Of a DNA stretch of 58,424 bases, positions 9,301 to 17,739 are shown piece by piece. Every line of letters starts with the position of its first letter. The first letter of the stretch is position 1. Source of the DNA: a virus; IMG/VR virus record IMGVR_UViG_3300030328_002738, positions 1-58,424 of that record. The stretch is one strand, 5' to 3'. Position numbers and translations under genes: made by a program. The notes beneath the pieces were generated by a model. That model ran no database searches and was not told the origin of the DNA. It was given only the letters and a program-made list of their open reading frames with translations.

Positions 9301-11538
9301 AAAGCTTTGAAAGGAAAGTTTGGGGATAACCAAAAAGCAATAAATAGAGAACTAACTAAATGGGAAATAGCACATGATGTTAAAAACCATAGGAAAACGG
9401 CATCTATAAATAAAGGAGGTCAATACTTTTTAAGACCAGCTGAAAAATGGATTAGTGAAGACTATCTTAAAATTCAAAATGATCCTGCTACAAAAGCGTT
9501 TTATGATTTATATTTTAAAACCATTAATGAAGTAGAAGAAATGTATGGAGAAAGATTGGGACCTAATTTTACAGCTGAAGTACATAAAGGATTTATTGAA
9601 TCTTCATGGGTTAATGGATCATTTAGCGAAGCAATGGATTCTTCTATAGAAAATTTTCAAGTTAGAGAACATGATTTAATGTATGGTATAAGAGATGAAA
9701 ATACCGGGCGGTTAATAAAACAAATACCTAAATTATATGTTAGGCCTTTAAGAGATAAGAATGGTAATATAGATTCATCATTAAAATCTAGAGATTTAGG
9801 TAAAGGTTTATTATTATTGTTTGATGCTGCTTTAGATTATCAATTAAAAAGTGATATACTTCCTGAAATACAAATGATGGAAGGAATTTTAAGTACTAAT
9901 GCTATTGATGTACAATCTACGGATAGTTTTGGTAATATATTAGAGAATGCAACTAATATGGATACAGAGAGACCTAAAAAGTTATATGAAACATATCAAA
10001 ATTTTGTAGATGCTTATATATATGGTACTGATCTAAATTCTAAAGATCTCAAATTAGGAACCAGAACTAGTGCTGTTAAATCTGTTTTAGGTTTAAAGAA
10101 TTTACATTCTATTGCTCAATTAGGATTTAAAACTCCTGTTGCTATAGGAGCTTTTGCTGCTGGTATGTTTGGATTAGAGTATGAAGCCTCTAAAGGAACG
10201 TTTATAACTAGAAAAAACTTAAGAAAGGCCCAACTAGCTTTAATGAAAGCAGATCCTAAAATGAGAGCGTTAGTAGAGCATTTAGACTATTACCAAAGAA
10301 ATGATGCTCAAGTAAGAGCAGATAGACTCTCAGCACAATATGTAACAAGGCACATGACTAATGATAAATGGTTTGCTTTCTTATCTACCGCGGACCGGGG
10401 AATTGACGCTATAACGTTATATGCAACTGCATTAAATTTTGGTGTAAATGAAGATGGAATGGTAACAAGATTAGATAGATTACCAGAGAATTCAAAAAAT
10501 ATTGTAGAATTAATGGAGATAGAACAAAATTCATTATGGGAAGGAACAACAACTAATGTATCAAATAAAGCGGTAGATAGATACAAAGTTAAAATCGAAG
10601 GATTATCAGAAGAAGGAGAGTTAAAAATGAGAAATATAGGTAGGGAAATATCTTTTAAAGTAAAAGGAAGTATGACTGATGAAGATAAAGTACTATATAA
10701 TCAAAACTTCTTTTTAAAGTTAATGATGCATTATAAGTCTTGGCTACCTGGTGTAGCAATGGCTAGATTTGGTAAACAAAGATATAGTAATATATTAGAA
10801 ACATTTGATGAAGGTACTTGGGTGAGTTACTTTAGTAATACTCAAATGTCAATATTTAATAGTCCTGTTGAAGCTTTAGATACAGAGGTTCATGCAATGA
10901 ATATCTTAAAAACTGTATTTTTAGATGCTGCTAGCGCAATAACTGATGCAATAACATTTGGAGTTTTTAATCTAAATGAAGTAAAAGAAGATTTAGCTAG
11001 AGCTAGGTTTGATATGTGGGCTGCTAATAATGCTAATAATCCTCAATTTTCAGAGAAACTAAAGGATGAAGCCGCTCGAGAAGAGTTATTTAAAGAATAT
11101 CTAATAATGAAAAGGGGTAATATAAGGGCCTTTTTAATGGAGCTTAGATCTGTTATAGCTTTATTTGCGCTATTAATGTCTATTTCAGGAGATGATGATG
11201 AAGATGGAAAAATGGATATAAGACAAACGTATGCGGGAAGAAAACTACACAATATAGTAAGCAGAGTATATAGAGAAACAGCTGTATTTATGAATCCGGG
11301 TGAATTTCTTGAATCTGGTAGAGCAACAGGTATACCTATGCTTAATTTAGTAAATCAAGGCGTTAAACTTGTAGAAAATACTATAGATGAAACTGGTGAT
11401 TTATTAAGTGGCGAAGCTCCATATGATAATAAAGATAGAACGGAAAGATTCTATTATACATTTAAGTTAACTCCTGGTTTAAATGCATTAAGTAAAGGGA
11501 TAGAAATGTTCCCACAACAAAAATACGAAAGATACTAA
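6394..11538 (+). CDS. giant virion protein with RecB-like PD-(D/E)XK domain
   Basis: A 1714-residue protein, probably packaged in the capsid and ejected with the polymerase encoded just upstream (3-base gap). Near the N-terminus, FKQWFGQGNVDINGEP (residues 52-67) resembles the FKxWFGDSKVVDENGEP opening of phage MuF-type effector domains. Residues 481-491 (GTAGHHTMQEL), D564 and D578-Y-K580 form the GxxxHxxxE ... D ... DxK pattern of RecB/AddB-type PD-(D/E)XK nucleases. A hydrophobic stretch near residues 1580-1597, followed by an acidic run, lies near the C-terminus and could help membrane passage. The long charged middle part looks helical. The nuclease could act on host DNA or process phage DNA on entry; neither can be shown here. 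Co-packaging is inferred from position and size. Confidence 0.62.
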   Translation: MACRIIRNDNNTISKVLAKNGKESRLFKDIVALGYDKETALKKWALVYTPTFKQWFGQGNVDINGEPRIVMVNQDPVFISDSNSTKHATENLGTFTSKKDPSPLLNNIKQRFNLVKKDGNVRNIPYLENAMAIAETIEKKYPGVRAFVLQDMGGDYIKLDVTPHLDPDNIYHQAEALELAERDEAVDLAMTQFLRSIGVKLKEVSEIRDSKGNIIPVIAKADMVNKLVEYAKGKIGVDTLPEEAAHFMVELLQAEGSPLFDSMMNNIQSFGVYQDVIESDVYQKLYKGDINKLKKEAIGKLIAKVIVNKFIEESPANIRRATTWWDRLANFIRSIFGKVQSDPYAEAAQMMLNAAVDDHVNVKRGMGNVMGEYYQESPIVKKDKVGNTIDRLNKENENWEIERVSLEEAGLKQPWFVEEGNETERYVGKKDGSYPGKVIKGRVSDAVKKHFWKINRGKITDLSGKQKQLRLDNNEMRKVTGTAGHHTMQELVELYANKKGKRADILKASIFTEAQFNVLEQGIKDLLAQIRKVQREEIDPKGKVIIRTEQLITNKEQSVGGSIDLLAVFSDNSAAIYDYKFVSPSKAAGYVDRITNRIIEDPFNVKMTTYDLQMSQYKQSLEQTYGITKVRQSRIVPIHIRYKTAKDGKLTNQITVVQMGTKYSEFLQQIPVAGELTSFDDINKIIKKLLVRKAAVDRQLQTKKYKAGASFESLKAQQAKIAKQLRVLQIDQDLAYVIKSLEEDKKIIDTKLATNNEFLKSGELNPNYLTNQDLNDLLNDLMFYQSLVNIHDFVEVMDKKKQEEYRIVRDRLAGFIGPAITAVQGKMLERTSDNAQKRGIQGIKSFNLDVSWATTNFVNLSKQTNPYLRNLWEMMDKLNYTKRRIVKQKAEEIQAAQDAFVAGRGIKAFDDLLNEDGSFKSKFSSEYYTRRASAIKSNDYSWFSEEAGNVVIDKEYYDKKYKEFRAGKLKALKGKFGDNQKAINRELTKWEIAHDVKNHRKTASINKGGQYFLRPAEKWISEDYLKIQNDPATKAFYDLYFKTINEVEEMYGERLGPNFTAEVHKGFIESSWVNGSFSEAMDSSIENFQVREHDLMYGIRDENTGRLIKQIPKLYVRPLRDKNGNIDSSLKSRDLGKGLLLLFDAALDYQLKSDILPEIQMMEGILSTNAIDVQSTDSFGNILENATNMDTERPKKLYETYQNFVDAYIYGTDLNSKDLKLGTRTSAVKSVLGLKNLHSIAQLGFKTPVAIGAFAAGMFGLEYEASKGTFITRKNLRKAQLALMKADPKMRALVEHLDYYQRNDAQVRADRLSAQYVTRHMTNDKWFAFLSTADRGIDAITLYATALNFGVNEDGMVTRLDRLPENSKNIVELMEIEQNSLWEGTTTNVSNKAVDRYKVKIEGLSEEGELKMRNIGREISFKVKGSMTDEDKVLYNQNFFLKLMMHYKSWLPGVAMARFGKQRYSNILETFDEGTWVSYFSNTQMSIFNSPVEALDTEVHAMNILKTVFLDAASAITDAITFGVFNLNEVKEDLARARFDMWAANNANNPQFSEKLKDEAAREELFKEYLIMKRGNIRAFLMELRSVIALFALLMSISGDDDEDGKMDIRQTYAGRKLHNIVSRVYRETAVFMNPGEFLESGRATGIPMLNLVNQGVKLVENTIDETGDLLSGEAPYDNKDRTERFYYTFKLTPGLNALSKGIEMFPQQKYERY

Positions 11539-11544
11539 AATGAA

Positions 11545-11570
11545 AAAGGGGAACCGTTAGGCTCCCCTTT
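11545..11570. terminator. bidirectional terminator between convergent modules
   Basis: An 11-bp stem with one mismatch (arms 11545-11555 and 11560-11570, loop GTTA) sits between the convergent stop codons at 11538 and 11573. Read leftward it ends in CCCCTTTTT, a better U-tract than the rightward CCCCTTTAA. It therefore most clearly ends the early transcript, but it can serve both. Confidence 0.8.
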
Positions 11571-11572
11571 AA

Positions 11573-11959
11573 TCACATTGACATTTTTAACAAAAGAAGA
11601 TAACCAATTAAGTCATCAACCGTATCTTCTGTTTTATCATTTATACCTCTATTACTAATTCTGGCTAATTTATCATCTATTCTAGCACATATAGCTTCAG
11701 TAGAATTAAGTTTACTAAATATATTCGTAGGATTAAGCGCAGTATTACCATACGCTTCATTTTTTTCTTTTAATAAAGTAGTAATTTTTTCTACTATCTG
11801 ATCTAAATGGGTCCCAAAAGGAATTTTAGAAGGGTCTTGATTTCTATCAATTTCCCAATAAAATTTATTATGAGTTTCATTTATTGAATAAGGGGTATCA
11901 AATTCTAACCCTTCTGGTACAGACATTGTTACTGTATCTTTTTTCTTTTTCTTTGTCAT
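11573..11959 (-). CDS. MazG-like / nucleotide-modification-associated (DUF1599-like) protein
   Basis: A 128-residue protein and the last gene of the leftward module. After a lysine-rich N-terminus, the second half contains KNEAYGN, EAICARIDDKLARI and EDTVDDLIGYLLLL. This order resembles the all-helical Nmad1/DUF1599 family and MazG-like NTP pyrophosphatases, whose acidic residues bind Mg2+ and nucleotides. In phages such proteins accompany nucleotide-pool or base-modification enzymes. No thymidylate synthase or hydroxylase is visible in this window, so the substrate is unknown. Its start overlaps the upstream gene by 4 bases (ATGA type), indicating translational coupling. The family call is from remembered motifs only. 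Confidence 0.5.
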   Translation of the reverse strand: MTKKKKKDTVTMSVPEGLEFDTPYSINETHNKFYWEIDRNQDPSKIPFGTHLDQIVEKITTLLKEKNEAYGNTALNPTNIFSKLNSTEAICARIDDKLARISNRGINDKTEDTVDDLIGYLLLLKMSM

Positions 11960-12699
11960 AAGTAATAATCTAAATTTAACGTTTCTTTTTCTATATCTAT
12001 AATGCTAAGAAGTTCTGAATTCTCAGGTATTTCCGCATTTAATTTGGTTTCCAATTCTTTTTTTCTTTCTTCAGATTTAAATAAAATTTTAGATAGACTA
12101 GAGTCTACTCCCATTCCGTGGAATTCTAAAATCTTAAGTTTAAAATCATCATCTAATTTAGAGTATTTGCCTTCTTTAAAATATTTAAAATTTAAGTTAT
12201 GATAATCTGGAACACCAAACATGTAAACTGTATGTTGTGGGTCCGCATCAAAAGCTCTTATAAAAGTTCTAAATTTTCTTAAAGCTAAATCAAACTTTGC
12301 AAATAAAGGGTCAGATGACCATCTGTATAAAAGAATAATAGAGTCTTCTAGTTCAGAATAATTTATAAATGCATTTATCAAATTAGATTCATAAAGAAAT
12401 AAGTGTCTGTTTCCACTTAACATAGGTAAAACAAAAATAGATGATTTAGTTCTTTCTGCAGTCTTTAGATGATATACTAAAGCATTGCCGTCTTTTATTT
12501 TTTCTATTATGTTTATCTTATAAGGTTCTCCTTTAATCTTAAGTTTATCTCCTACAGAAATAAAAGAGTTATTTGGCATAGCCAATGACACAATTGTATT
12601 CTCGTCGTACTGAGGATTTATACTGAGAGTTCCTCCACTTATTATAAAATATAAGGGAGCAACAGGATTAAATATGACTTCTTTACATTTCACACCCAT
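11956..12699 (-). CDS. hypothetical protein, 247 aa
   Basis: I do not recognise this protein. The first 90 residues look beta-rich (NSFISVGDKLKIKGEPYKIN reads like a small OB- or SH3-like barrel). The rest is mixed, with an aromatic and charged segment around residues 150-175 and a helical acidic C-terminus. It overlaps the exonuclease gene upstream by 10 bases and the MazG-like gene downstream by 4, so it is in the replication operon and probably works in DNA or nucleotide metabolism. No catalytic motif is evident and there is no signal peptide. Confidence 0.6.
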   Translation of the reverse strand: MGVKCKEVIFNPVAPLYFIISGGTLSINPQYDENTIVSLAMPNNSFISVGDKLKIKGEPYKINIIEKIKDGNALVYHLKTAERTKSSIFVLPMLSGNRHLFLYESNLINAFINYSELEDSIILLYRWSSDPLFAKFDLALRKFRTFIRAFDADPQHTVYMFGVPDYHNLNFKYFKEGKYSKLDDDFKLKILEFHGMGVDSSLSKILFKSEERKKELETKLNAEIPENSELLSIIDIEKETLNLDYYL

Positions 12700-13442
12700 T
12701 CCTCCTCTTTTTCTGTTTTAACATCATAAGTTATTAATTGCTCGAGCTCTATACCTACTTCTCTTAAGACATCACTTTTGTCTTTTAGTATATAAACAAG
12801 CTTAAAGGTTTCAGCAAATTTACTAATTCCTGCAGCATATCCAAATTTTTCTATGTATTTGTTCAATACAAACATAGGCATTTCTTCTCTTCCTATATCC
12901 TTTAACCATGTTTCTGCAGTTTTTGGTCCTACTTTTGGTATACCTTGAATGCCATCTGTACTGTCACCCATAAGCATTTGTTTCCATAAAAATCTTATAG
13001 ATTCTACTTCATCTACCATTATAGATTCTGCTTTTCCATAGTTATAATGTAATCCACGATTTTGATATAATACATCTTTATCTGGACTACAAATTACTGT
13101 GGTCCCAAATGGATCAGTGTGAAATATAGATACTAAATCATCTGCTTCTAATTCAGGAATAGATGTAAAATTCCATTCTTGTCTTAAGTACTCTTTTATT
13201 GCTGGAAATATAATAGGTTTATCGCCGTGTTTTCTATTTCCTTTATAAGGCTTAGTCTTAGCCGCTTCATATCTAAAACATCTCCCAGCAGTTAAAAATC
13301 CCGCATACTTTGTAGCATTTGTTTTTTCAAATATTTGATGTAATCTACCATCCAAACTTATTAATGCCTCTTCTAGGGTGGGCTTACCCATTTCATAATA
13401 GATTAAACTATCTCCATCTATTAATGCTGTTATGTCTTTCAT
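12690..13442 (-). CDS. 5'-3' exonuclease / flap endonuclease (PIN-like)
   Basis: A 250-residue member of the T5 D15 / PolA-N flap nuclease family, which removes RNA primers and 5' flaps at the phage replication fork. Acidic metal-binding residues occur in the expected order: LIDGDSL (D9, D11), EADD (E99, D101, D102), SPDKD (D121, D123) and GDSTD (D160, D163). The helix-hairpin-helix GIQGIPKVGPKTA (164-176) follows, and contacts DNA. The DNA polymerase encoded further upstream has a 3'-5' but no 5'-3' exonuclease domain, so this separate protein supplies that activity. The start codon is preceded by a 143-base non-coding gap holding a long hairpin. Confidence 0.9.
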   Translation of the reverse strand: MKDITALIDGDSLIYYEMGKPTLEEALISLDGRLHQIFEKTNATKYAGFLTAGRCFRYEAAKTKPYKGNRKHGDKPIIFPAIKEYLRQEWNFTSIPELEADDLVSIFHTDPFGTTVICSPDKDVLYQNRGLHYNYGKAESIMVDEVESIRFLWKQMLMGDSTDGIQGIPKVGPKTAETWLKDIGREEMPMFVLNKYIEKFGYAAGISKFAETFKLVYILKDKSDVLREVGIELEQLITYDVKTEKEEEWV

Positions 13443-13471
13443 ATTTTAATTTTTATTAGGTTAAACATATT

Positions 13472-13538
13472 AGGGGAGGAATTGTAATCCTTCACAAAGT
13501 ATAACAGCTAGTTATTAATTAAATTACTAACCTCCCCT
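13472..13538 (-). ncRNA. G/C-clamped intergenic hairpin (element D)
   Basis: The non-coding gap 13443-13585 holds a nested stem: an 8-bp clamp (13472-13479 with 13531-13538), then GTAAT/ATTAC (13484-13488, 13523-13527), then ATAAC/GTTAT (13501-13505, 13511-13515) with loop AGCTA. AGGTTA (13458-13463) can alternatively pair with TAACCT (13528-13533), competing with the clamp. It lies in the leader of the exonuclease gene. Function is unknown: regulatory leader, terminator or processing site. Confidence 0.5.
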
Positions 13539-13585
13539 TCTATGCATCAATTAAACACGAATTGTACACAAACAACTCTTCTCAG

Positions 13586-14617
13586 TTATTTCATGTACTT
13601 TCTATATTCGGGTTTAACTTGAACTTTAAATGTATACAATTCCCTATTATGGATTTGTATTTCTTGTCTGCATAATACCTCGAGGGCTCTAAAACATCTT
13701 GAATCTAACATTTCTTTTTTTTCAAAATATTTAATAGCTCCTTCAGCATTACACTGAGATAATGTATATATATCATGTTTGTCCATCCAATATTGAACAT
13801 CTTTATTTCTAGAATAATCATATGATTTTCTATGTAATAAATCAGCATATTTATACAATAAATAAGGCTCTCCTGTAGGATCAATAGTAGGAATAATTTT
13901 ACCTGCCATTGCTTTTTCTTCCTCAGTAGCCTGATAACTATCTACCATTTTTTTAATATCCTCCATTAACTCTTCAGTCATTGGTATTCTATTAGCTGAT
14001 TGGTTTAAAATAGTATCTGTTTCAATAACTTCTAGCAGCCCTTCTTCAATTAAGCTAGCTAAAGCTAAAGACATTTTACTAAAACAATAACTATCATAAG
14101 GAGCACTATCGTATTTCATGCCCCATTGACTTTGATCTCCTAGAGATCTTTTGTCTAATATAACATCATTACCGGTATCTTTATGATAATCCTCGACTAC
14201 TGTTCTATGATCGTTAGAAAAATATCCATTAGTCATTTTAAACATAAGTTTAGTTTGAGGAATATTTTCTATACTTTGATACATATCATAAAAATTAGTA
14301 TGAGGTATAATAAAATCAGCTTTTTCATAATCATTAGTAATACTAATCTTATGCTCTTTAAGCGCTGCTTTTAATCTATCAGTCGATACATTATGCATAG
14401 GTAAAACAAAAGCTTTTTTAACTTGGGTTAAATCAGAAGTTGTTTCTGTAGTTAAAATAGTTTTTATTTTATTATATTGAGATTGTGACTCTGATAAATA
14501 TACATCTTCTATATTTAAATTATTCATCATTAAACCAACTGTTACAATCTCTGTAAATCCCAAATCTTCTATCAGCTCGAGACTTACTTCACTGTGGTGT
14601 ATATTTTTACTTGCCAT
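13586..14617 (-). CDS. hypothetical protein, 343 aa, next to the MoxR/VWA pair
   Basis: I do not recognise this protein. It is a soluble, charged protein without a signal peptide or transmembrane segment. The segment KADFIIPHTNFYDMYQSI and the helical C-terminal third (with scattered Cys and aromatic residues) give no known motif. It starts 2 bases after the stop of the AAA ATPase gene and belongs to the same transcription unit as that ATPase and the VWA-peptidase protein. It may therefore be a partner or substrate of that machine. This is inference from position alone. Confidence 0.6.
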   Translation of the reverse strand: MASKNIHHSEVSLELIEDLGFTEIVTVGLMMNNLNIEDVYLSESQSQYNKIKTILTTETTSDLTQVKKAFVLPMHNVSTDRLKAALKEHKISITNDYEKADFIIPHTNFYDMYQSIENIPQTKLMFKMTNGYFSNDHRTVVEDYHKDTGNDVILDKRSLGDQSQWGMKYDSAPYDSYCFSKMSLALASLIEEGLLEVIETDTILNQSANRIPMTEELMEDIKKMVDSYQATEEEKAMAGKIIPTIDPTGEPYLLYKYADLLHRKSYDYSRNKDVQYWMDKHDIYTLSQCNAEGAIKYFEKKEMLDSRCFRALEVLCRQEIQIHNRELYTFKVQVKPEYRKYMK

Positions 14618-14619
14618 AA

Positions 14620-15798
14620 TTATTTAATTGTCATTTTAATAATAGCTGGATTCATCATCATTTGATTAAACTTTTGCTTATTTCCAGTGTATATAGTACG
14701 AACTACTAAATATTTTAAGTCATTAGTAAAATAGTCTTTTGTACACAGCTTAACAAGACGCTCTTGCATTTTTGGGTTTACAGTATCCGTTTTTGAGTAT
14801 GCAACAGAGAAATTAGCTATTCTTGTAGCTAAAAGACTAGCTATATCAGCTCTGTAATTATCACCAGATCCTATACACTCTCTTAACTGAGGTAATACAA
14901 CCTCTTCTTTACCAAGAACTATTTCCTTTGGTGTAACTAGTTTATCAAGTTTGTTATTAATAAACGTTGTAAACATAGATGCAAATTCATTTCCCACGGA
15001 TCCCTCACCAATCATTTGTATTAATGGCAGCTGATTCTCAAAAGTTTTAATACTCGAGATACTATTAAAGAATGTTGAGATAGAACGCGCATTAGTTTCT
15101 TGTGTAACTAGTTCAGGATGCATAAGTAAGAAATTAATACATCTAGTGTCAATCTCATTTTCTTCTGCCCATCTAGCCCATACATCTATATCAAACTTTA
15201 AGTTTGCTGTAATGTAACGAGTTTTTTGCGCGGTATCAACAGAGTTTACCATATAGTCACCATTGTCTGGATTAGCAGTTAATATAATATGCCAATCTTT
15301 AGGTAGGGACCATGAAATATACTGTTGCCTATCTACTAGCTCCATACATGCTTGAATAAATCTTACATCTGCACGGTTCCAGTCATCAAGGAGTAATACA
15401 CCACCGGCTTTCTTATCCGCGATCCATTCTGGTGACGAATAAGACATTCTACTTTTACCAGTAGTTTGAAATCCTAATTTAGAGTGATCGTTAACTGCTA
15501 CTTCATCTACCCATTTACCTATCTTTTTACCTTCTTTAGTAGTCCACATTTGGAACTGTTTGATAGGAAATCCAACTAAATCGCCTAATTCCTCGATCTG
15601 TGCTAAGTTTAACTTAACAAAATCTAGGCCGTGCTCTTTAGTCATATCCATAATACTAGTAGTTTTACCAATACCAGATTCACCTACTACCTCTATAGCA
15701 ACAGGATTTTTACCTTCACTCTGTAAGTGGCGGTTGTTTGTAATGATGTGCCCTACAAAATCTTGTAGTTCATCAATATTTAAATTTACTTCATTCAT
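14620..15798 (-). CDS. MoxR-type AAA+ ATPase
   Basis: A 392-residue AAA+ ATPase. Walker A is GESGIGKTT (39-47), Walker B is LLLDD (135-139) followed by WNRAD, and sensor 1 is TANP (174-177) with R194 in a QKTR segment. This layout is that of MoxR/CbbQ-like chaperone ATPases, which remodel protein complexes together with a VWA-domain partner. The gene directly upstream in the operon (15814-16986) encodes just such a partner, 15 bases away. The start ATG follows an A/T-rich leader (AATTAAACACAAAAATT) without Shine-Dalgarno sequence. The target in the infected cell is unknown. Confidence 0.85.
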   Translation of the reverse strand: MNEVNLNIDELQDFVGHIITNNRHLQSEGKNPVAIEVVGESGIGKTTSIMDMTKEHGLDFVKLNLAQIEELGDLVGFPIKQFQMWTTKEGKKIGKWVDEVAVNDHSKLGFQTTGKSRMSYSSPEWIADKKAGGVLLLDDWNRADVRFIQACMELVDRQQYISWSLPKDWHIILTANPDNGDYMVNSVDTAQKTRYITANLKFDIDVWARWAEENEIDTRCINFLLMHPELVTQETNARSISTFFNSISSIKTFENQLPLIQMIGEGSVGNEFASMFTTFINNKLDKLVTPKEIVLGKEEVVLPQLRECIGSGDNYRADIASLLATRIANFSVAYSKTDTVNPKMQERLVKLCTKDYFTNDLKYLVVRTIYTGNKQKFNQMMMNPAIIKMTIK

Positions 15799-15813
15799 AA
15801 TTTTTGTGTTTAA

Positions 15814-16986
15814 TTAATTTAATTGTATTTTTATTCCAGGTAAGTCTTCGTTAATTCTAGACATACTACTGTGTACCCATAACGCATTCTTAGGGCAATT
15901 TTCAGGACTAGGCGCTTCACCATCAGTGAGACATATAAATCCTGAATATTTAGTTTTAGGGTCATTATAATGATCTACTACAGGCTGAAAGAATGTTCCA
16001 CCTCTACCTTTAATTTCCCAATCTTGTTTAGGATTGAATTCTTCCACACTAGTAAGTTCTGTATCAAATTGTGCAACAGTAATTTGATTACCAGTTTTAT
16101 ACATGTGACATATTTCATTCATAAACTCTTTAAGTTCATCAGTAGAAACTGACCCAGATGTATCTACACCTACGAGCACGTGATTTTTACGCTTTATCTT
16201 AAGGCCCGGGTTACCAGCATAACGTTTATTAAATTTACGTCTAAGCTTTTTAGTATAAACTTTAGAGGAGTTATTAATAAACCTTTTAAGAAAAGCTTTC
16301 CAATTGAATTTAGGAGGCTCCGTAGTAAATAGTTTTTCAATAATTTCCGCTAATTCCCCCGGTATAGTGCCATGCTTCTTTTTAATCTCTTCAGCTGTAG
16401 TTTTCATCTGATGCTCATATTGTTTTTGAACTAGTTTCTTTTCCGCCTCGGGTAGATTTGTAACCTCTTCCCATTCCTTATGGCAATATCTACTATTACC
16501 ATCCATTTGATCTAATAAAGCTTGTAATTCTGAATTATTACTATTACCATTTTGATCCATGGTTTGCTCTAACAGTTTATAGTACTTTTCTGTACCTGCT
16601 TTTCTTGGTAAAAATATACCAGGGAAAGACTCTCTTGTTAAGCCACCTGGCGGGAGCATGTTGTCATCAATATATTGGTTAATTTCTATATCCGCCGCAA
16701 TATTAAATAACTTTTTATTAGAGTATTTATCTGCTAATATAATATGCCCAAAAGCTATATGCAATAGCTCATGTTTTAGCAATCCTTGTTGATGAAGTTC
16801 TTTTAATTCTCCAAAGAAGTCTGGATTTATAACTAGTCTCATCCCAATGCCGTGTTTTCCTACACCTGCAGTAGCACAGTTCTTAGTAAACTCTTTTTGG
16901 AGCCCAATAAGAAATATGCCATAAAAAGGCTCTGAAAATATTAATGTTTTTGATATTCTAGAGAGTTGATCTTGAATTGTTCTCAT
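15814..16986 (-). CDS. VWA-domain protein with N-terminal zinc-peptidase-like domain
   Basis: A 390-residue protein combining two domains. An HExxH motif (HELLH, 72-76) is followed by NIAADIEIN (95-103), the arrangement of the putative metallopeptidase domain found in DUF2201-type proteins. The C-terminal half is a von Willebrand factor A domain with an intact MIDAS: DTSGSVS (275-281), GGTFF (T331) and LTDGE (D355). Proteins of this design normally act with a MoxR AAA+ ATPase, and one is encoded directly downstream. The pair likely forms a metal-dependent remodelling or proteolytic machine of unknown target. Its end overlaps nothing, while its start overlaps the stop of the zinc-ribbon gene upstream by 4 bases. 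Confidence 0.82.
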   Translation of the reverse strand: MRTIQDQLSRISKTLIFSEPFYGIFLIGLQKEFTKNCATAGVGKHGIGMRLVINPDFFGELKELHQQGLLKHELLHIAFGHIILADKYSNKKLFNIAADIEINQYIDDNMLPPGGLTRESFPGIFLPRKAGTEKYYKLLEQTMDQNGNSNNSELQALLDQMDGNSRYCHKEWEEVTNLPEAEKKLVQKQYEHQMKTTAEEIKKKHGTIPGELAEIIEKLFTTEPPKFNWKAFLKRFINNSSKVYTKKLRRKFNKRYAGNPGLKIKRKNHVLVGVDTSGSVSTDELKEFMNEICHMYKTGNQITVAQFDTELTSVEEFNPKQDWEIKGRGGTFFQPVVDHYNDPKTKYSGFICLTDGEAPSPENCPKNALWVHSSMSRINEDLPGIKIQLN

Positions 16987-17183
16987 AGTCCCATATCTCT
17001 ACGTTCATCATCTCGAGCTTCTGCTAAAGCATCAAGCATTTGTTGATGATATTCATAATCTTCGATAGGTTCTGTAAATATTTCTGAGCAATTTTTAGCT
17101 TCACATTTATATACATCATAACCTTCGTCATCTGTAATTTCACTGTATTCTGCCCCACAGCAAGGGCTTACCATATATACCAT
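16983..17183 (-). CDS. small zinc-ribbon protein, 66 aa
   Basis: A short acidic protein with SPCCGAEY near the N-terminus and YKCEAKNCSE about 18 residues later. This CC ... C-x4-C set could bind one zinc ion in a ribbon. The C-terminal 25 residues are a charged helix. It overlaps the VWA-peptidase gene by 4 bases (ATGA) and is first in a co-transcribed set with the MoxR/VWA pair. The ATG is directly preceded by TAAACT, which can pair with bases 17225-17230 in a possible leader pseudoknot, so its translation may be controlled. Confidence 0.6.
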   Translation of the reverse strand: MVYMVSPCCGAEYSEITDDEGYDVYKCEAKNCSEIFTEPIEDYEYHQQMLDALAEARDDERRDMGL

Positions 17184-17286
17184 AGTTTAGTGTTTAATTG
17201 ATTAATAAAAAAGGAAAGAGGGGATAAACTTGGCATTCATCTAAGAGTCGTGACGTACTCTAAGTATACCTGTCTATTGCCCCTCT
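17184..17286 (-). ncRNA. leader RNA, possible H-type pseudoknot (element C)
   Basis: A gap of 106 bases between two leftward genes. Stem 1 is 7 bp: 17280-17286 with 17217-17223 (AGAGGGG/CCCCTCT). Stem 2 is 6 bp: 17225-17230 with 17184-17189. Stem 2 crosses stem 1 and its last strand touches the start codon at 17183. A further hairpin (17241-17248 with 17257-17264, one mismatch) lies in the first loop. If the fold is real, it would hide the start site. Stem 2 is short, so confidence is moderate. Confidence 0.45.
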
Positions 17287-17289
17287 AAC

Positions 17290-17739
17290 CTATAGTTGTG
17301 TAATAAGTTCAATAACTTCATCTACTTGCTTTTTATTTCTTGGCATAAAAAGTACATATTGATGATTATTGTCTTTGAGGTGTTTTTTAAATAGTTTCCA
17401 TCTTAAAGGAAATGATTCATTAGCATAACCTTTGGTTTCTATAATCCATTTACCTTTTGGATCTACAAAATCCGGAGTATAAGTAATTGGCCTTATTTTA
17501 CTCCCTTTATTATAAAGTTTCTTAGCGGTACCTTCATAGCATGCTTGAGGGTACACTAAAGCTTCAAATATAGTAAAAGTTGTCTTTTCATATTCTACAA
17601 GTACTTTAACTTCTTTCAATTTTTTATAACAATATAATTCTAAATTAGATTGAAAATTGTGCCCATCATAAGTACTTTTTTTAGCATTTTTTACTTTCTT
17701 ACGTCCCGGTTTACTTCTAGCTTTCCTCTTCCACACCAT
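17290..17739 (-). CDS. PD-(D/E)XK endonuclease (T7 endonuclease I / DUF1064-like)
   Basis: A 149-residue basic nuclease. After a Lys/Arg-rich N-terminus come SNLELY (E34), YTPDF (D90) and IIETKGY (E101, K103), the E ... D ... ExK order of PD-(D/E)XK enzymes. This is the pattern of small phage resolvase-like and DUF1064 nucleases. A likely role is branched-DNA resolution before packaging, or recombination. Its start lies 23 bases inside the end of the phosphoesterase gene upstream, so the two are coupled. Which DNA structure it cuts cannot be told from sequence. Confidence 0.75.
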   Translation of the reverse strand: MVWKRKARSKPGRKKVKNAKKSTYDGHNFQSNLELYCYKKLKEVKVLVEYEKTTFTIFEALVYPQACYEGTAKKLYNKGSKIRPITYTPDFVDPKGKWIIETKGYANESFPLRWKLFKKHLKDNNHQYVLFMPRNKKQVDEVIELITQL

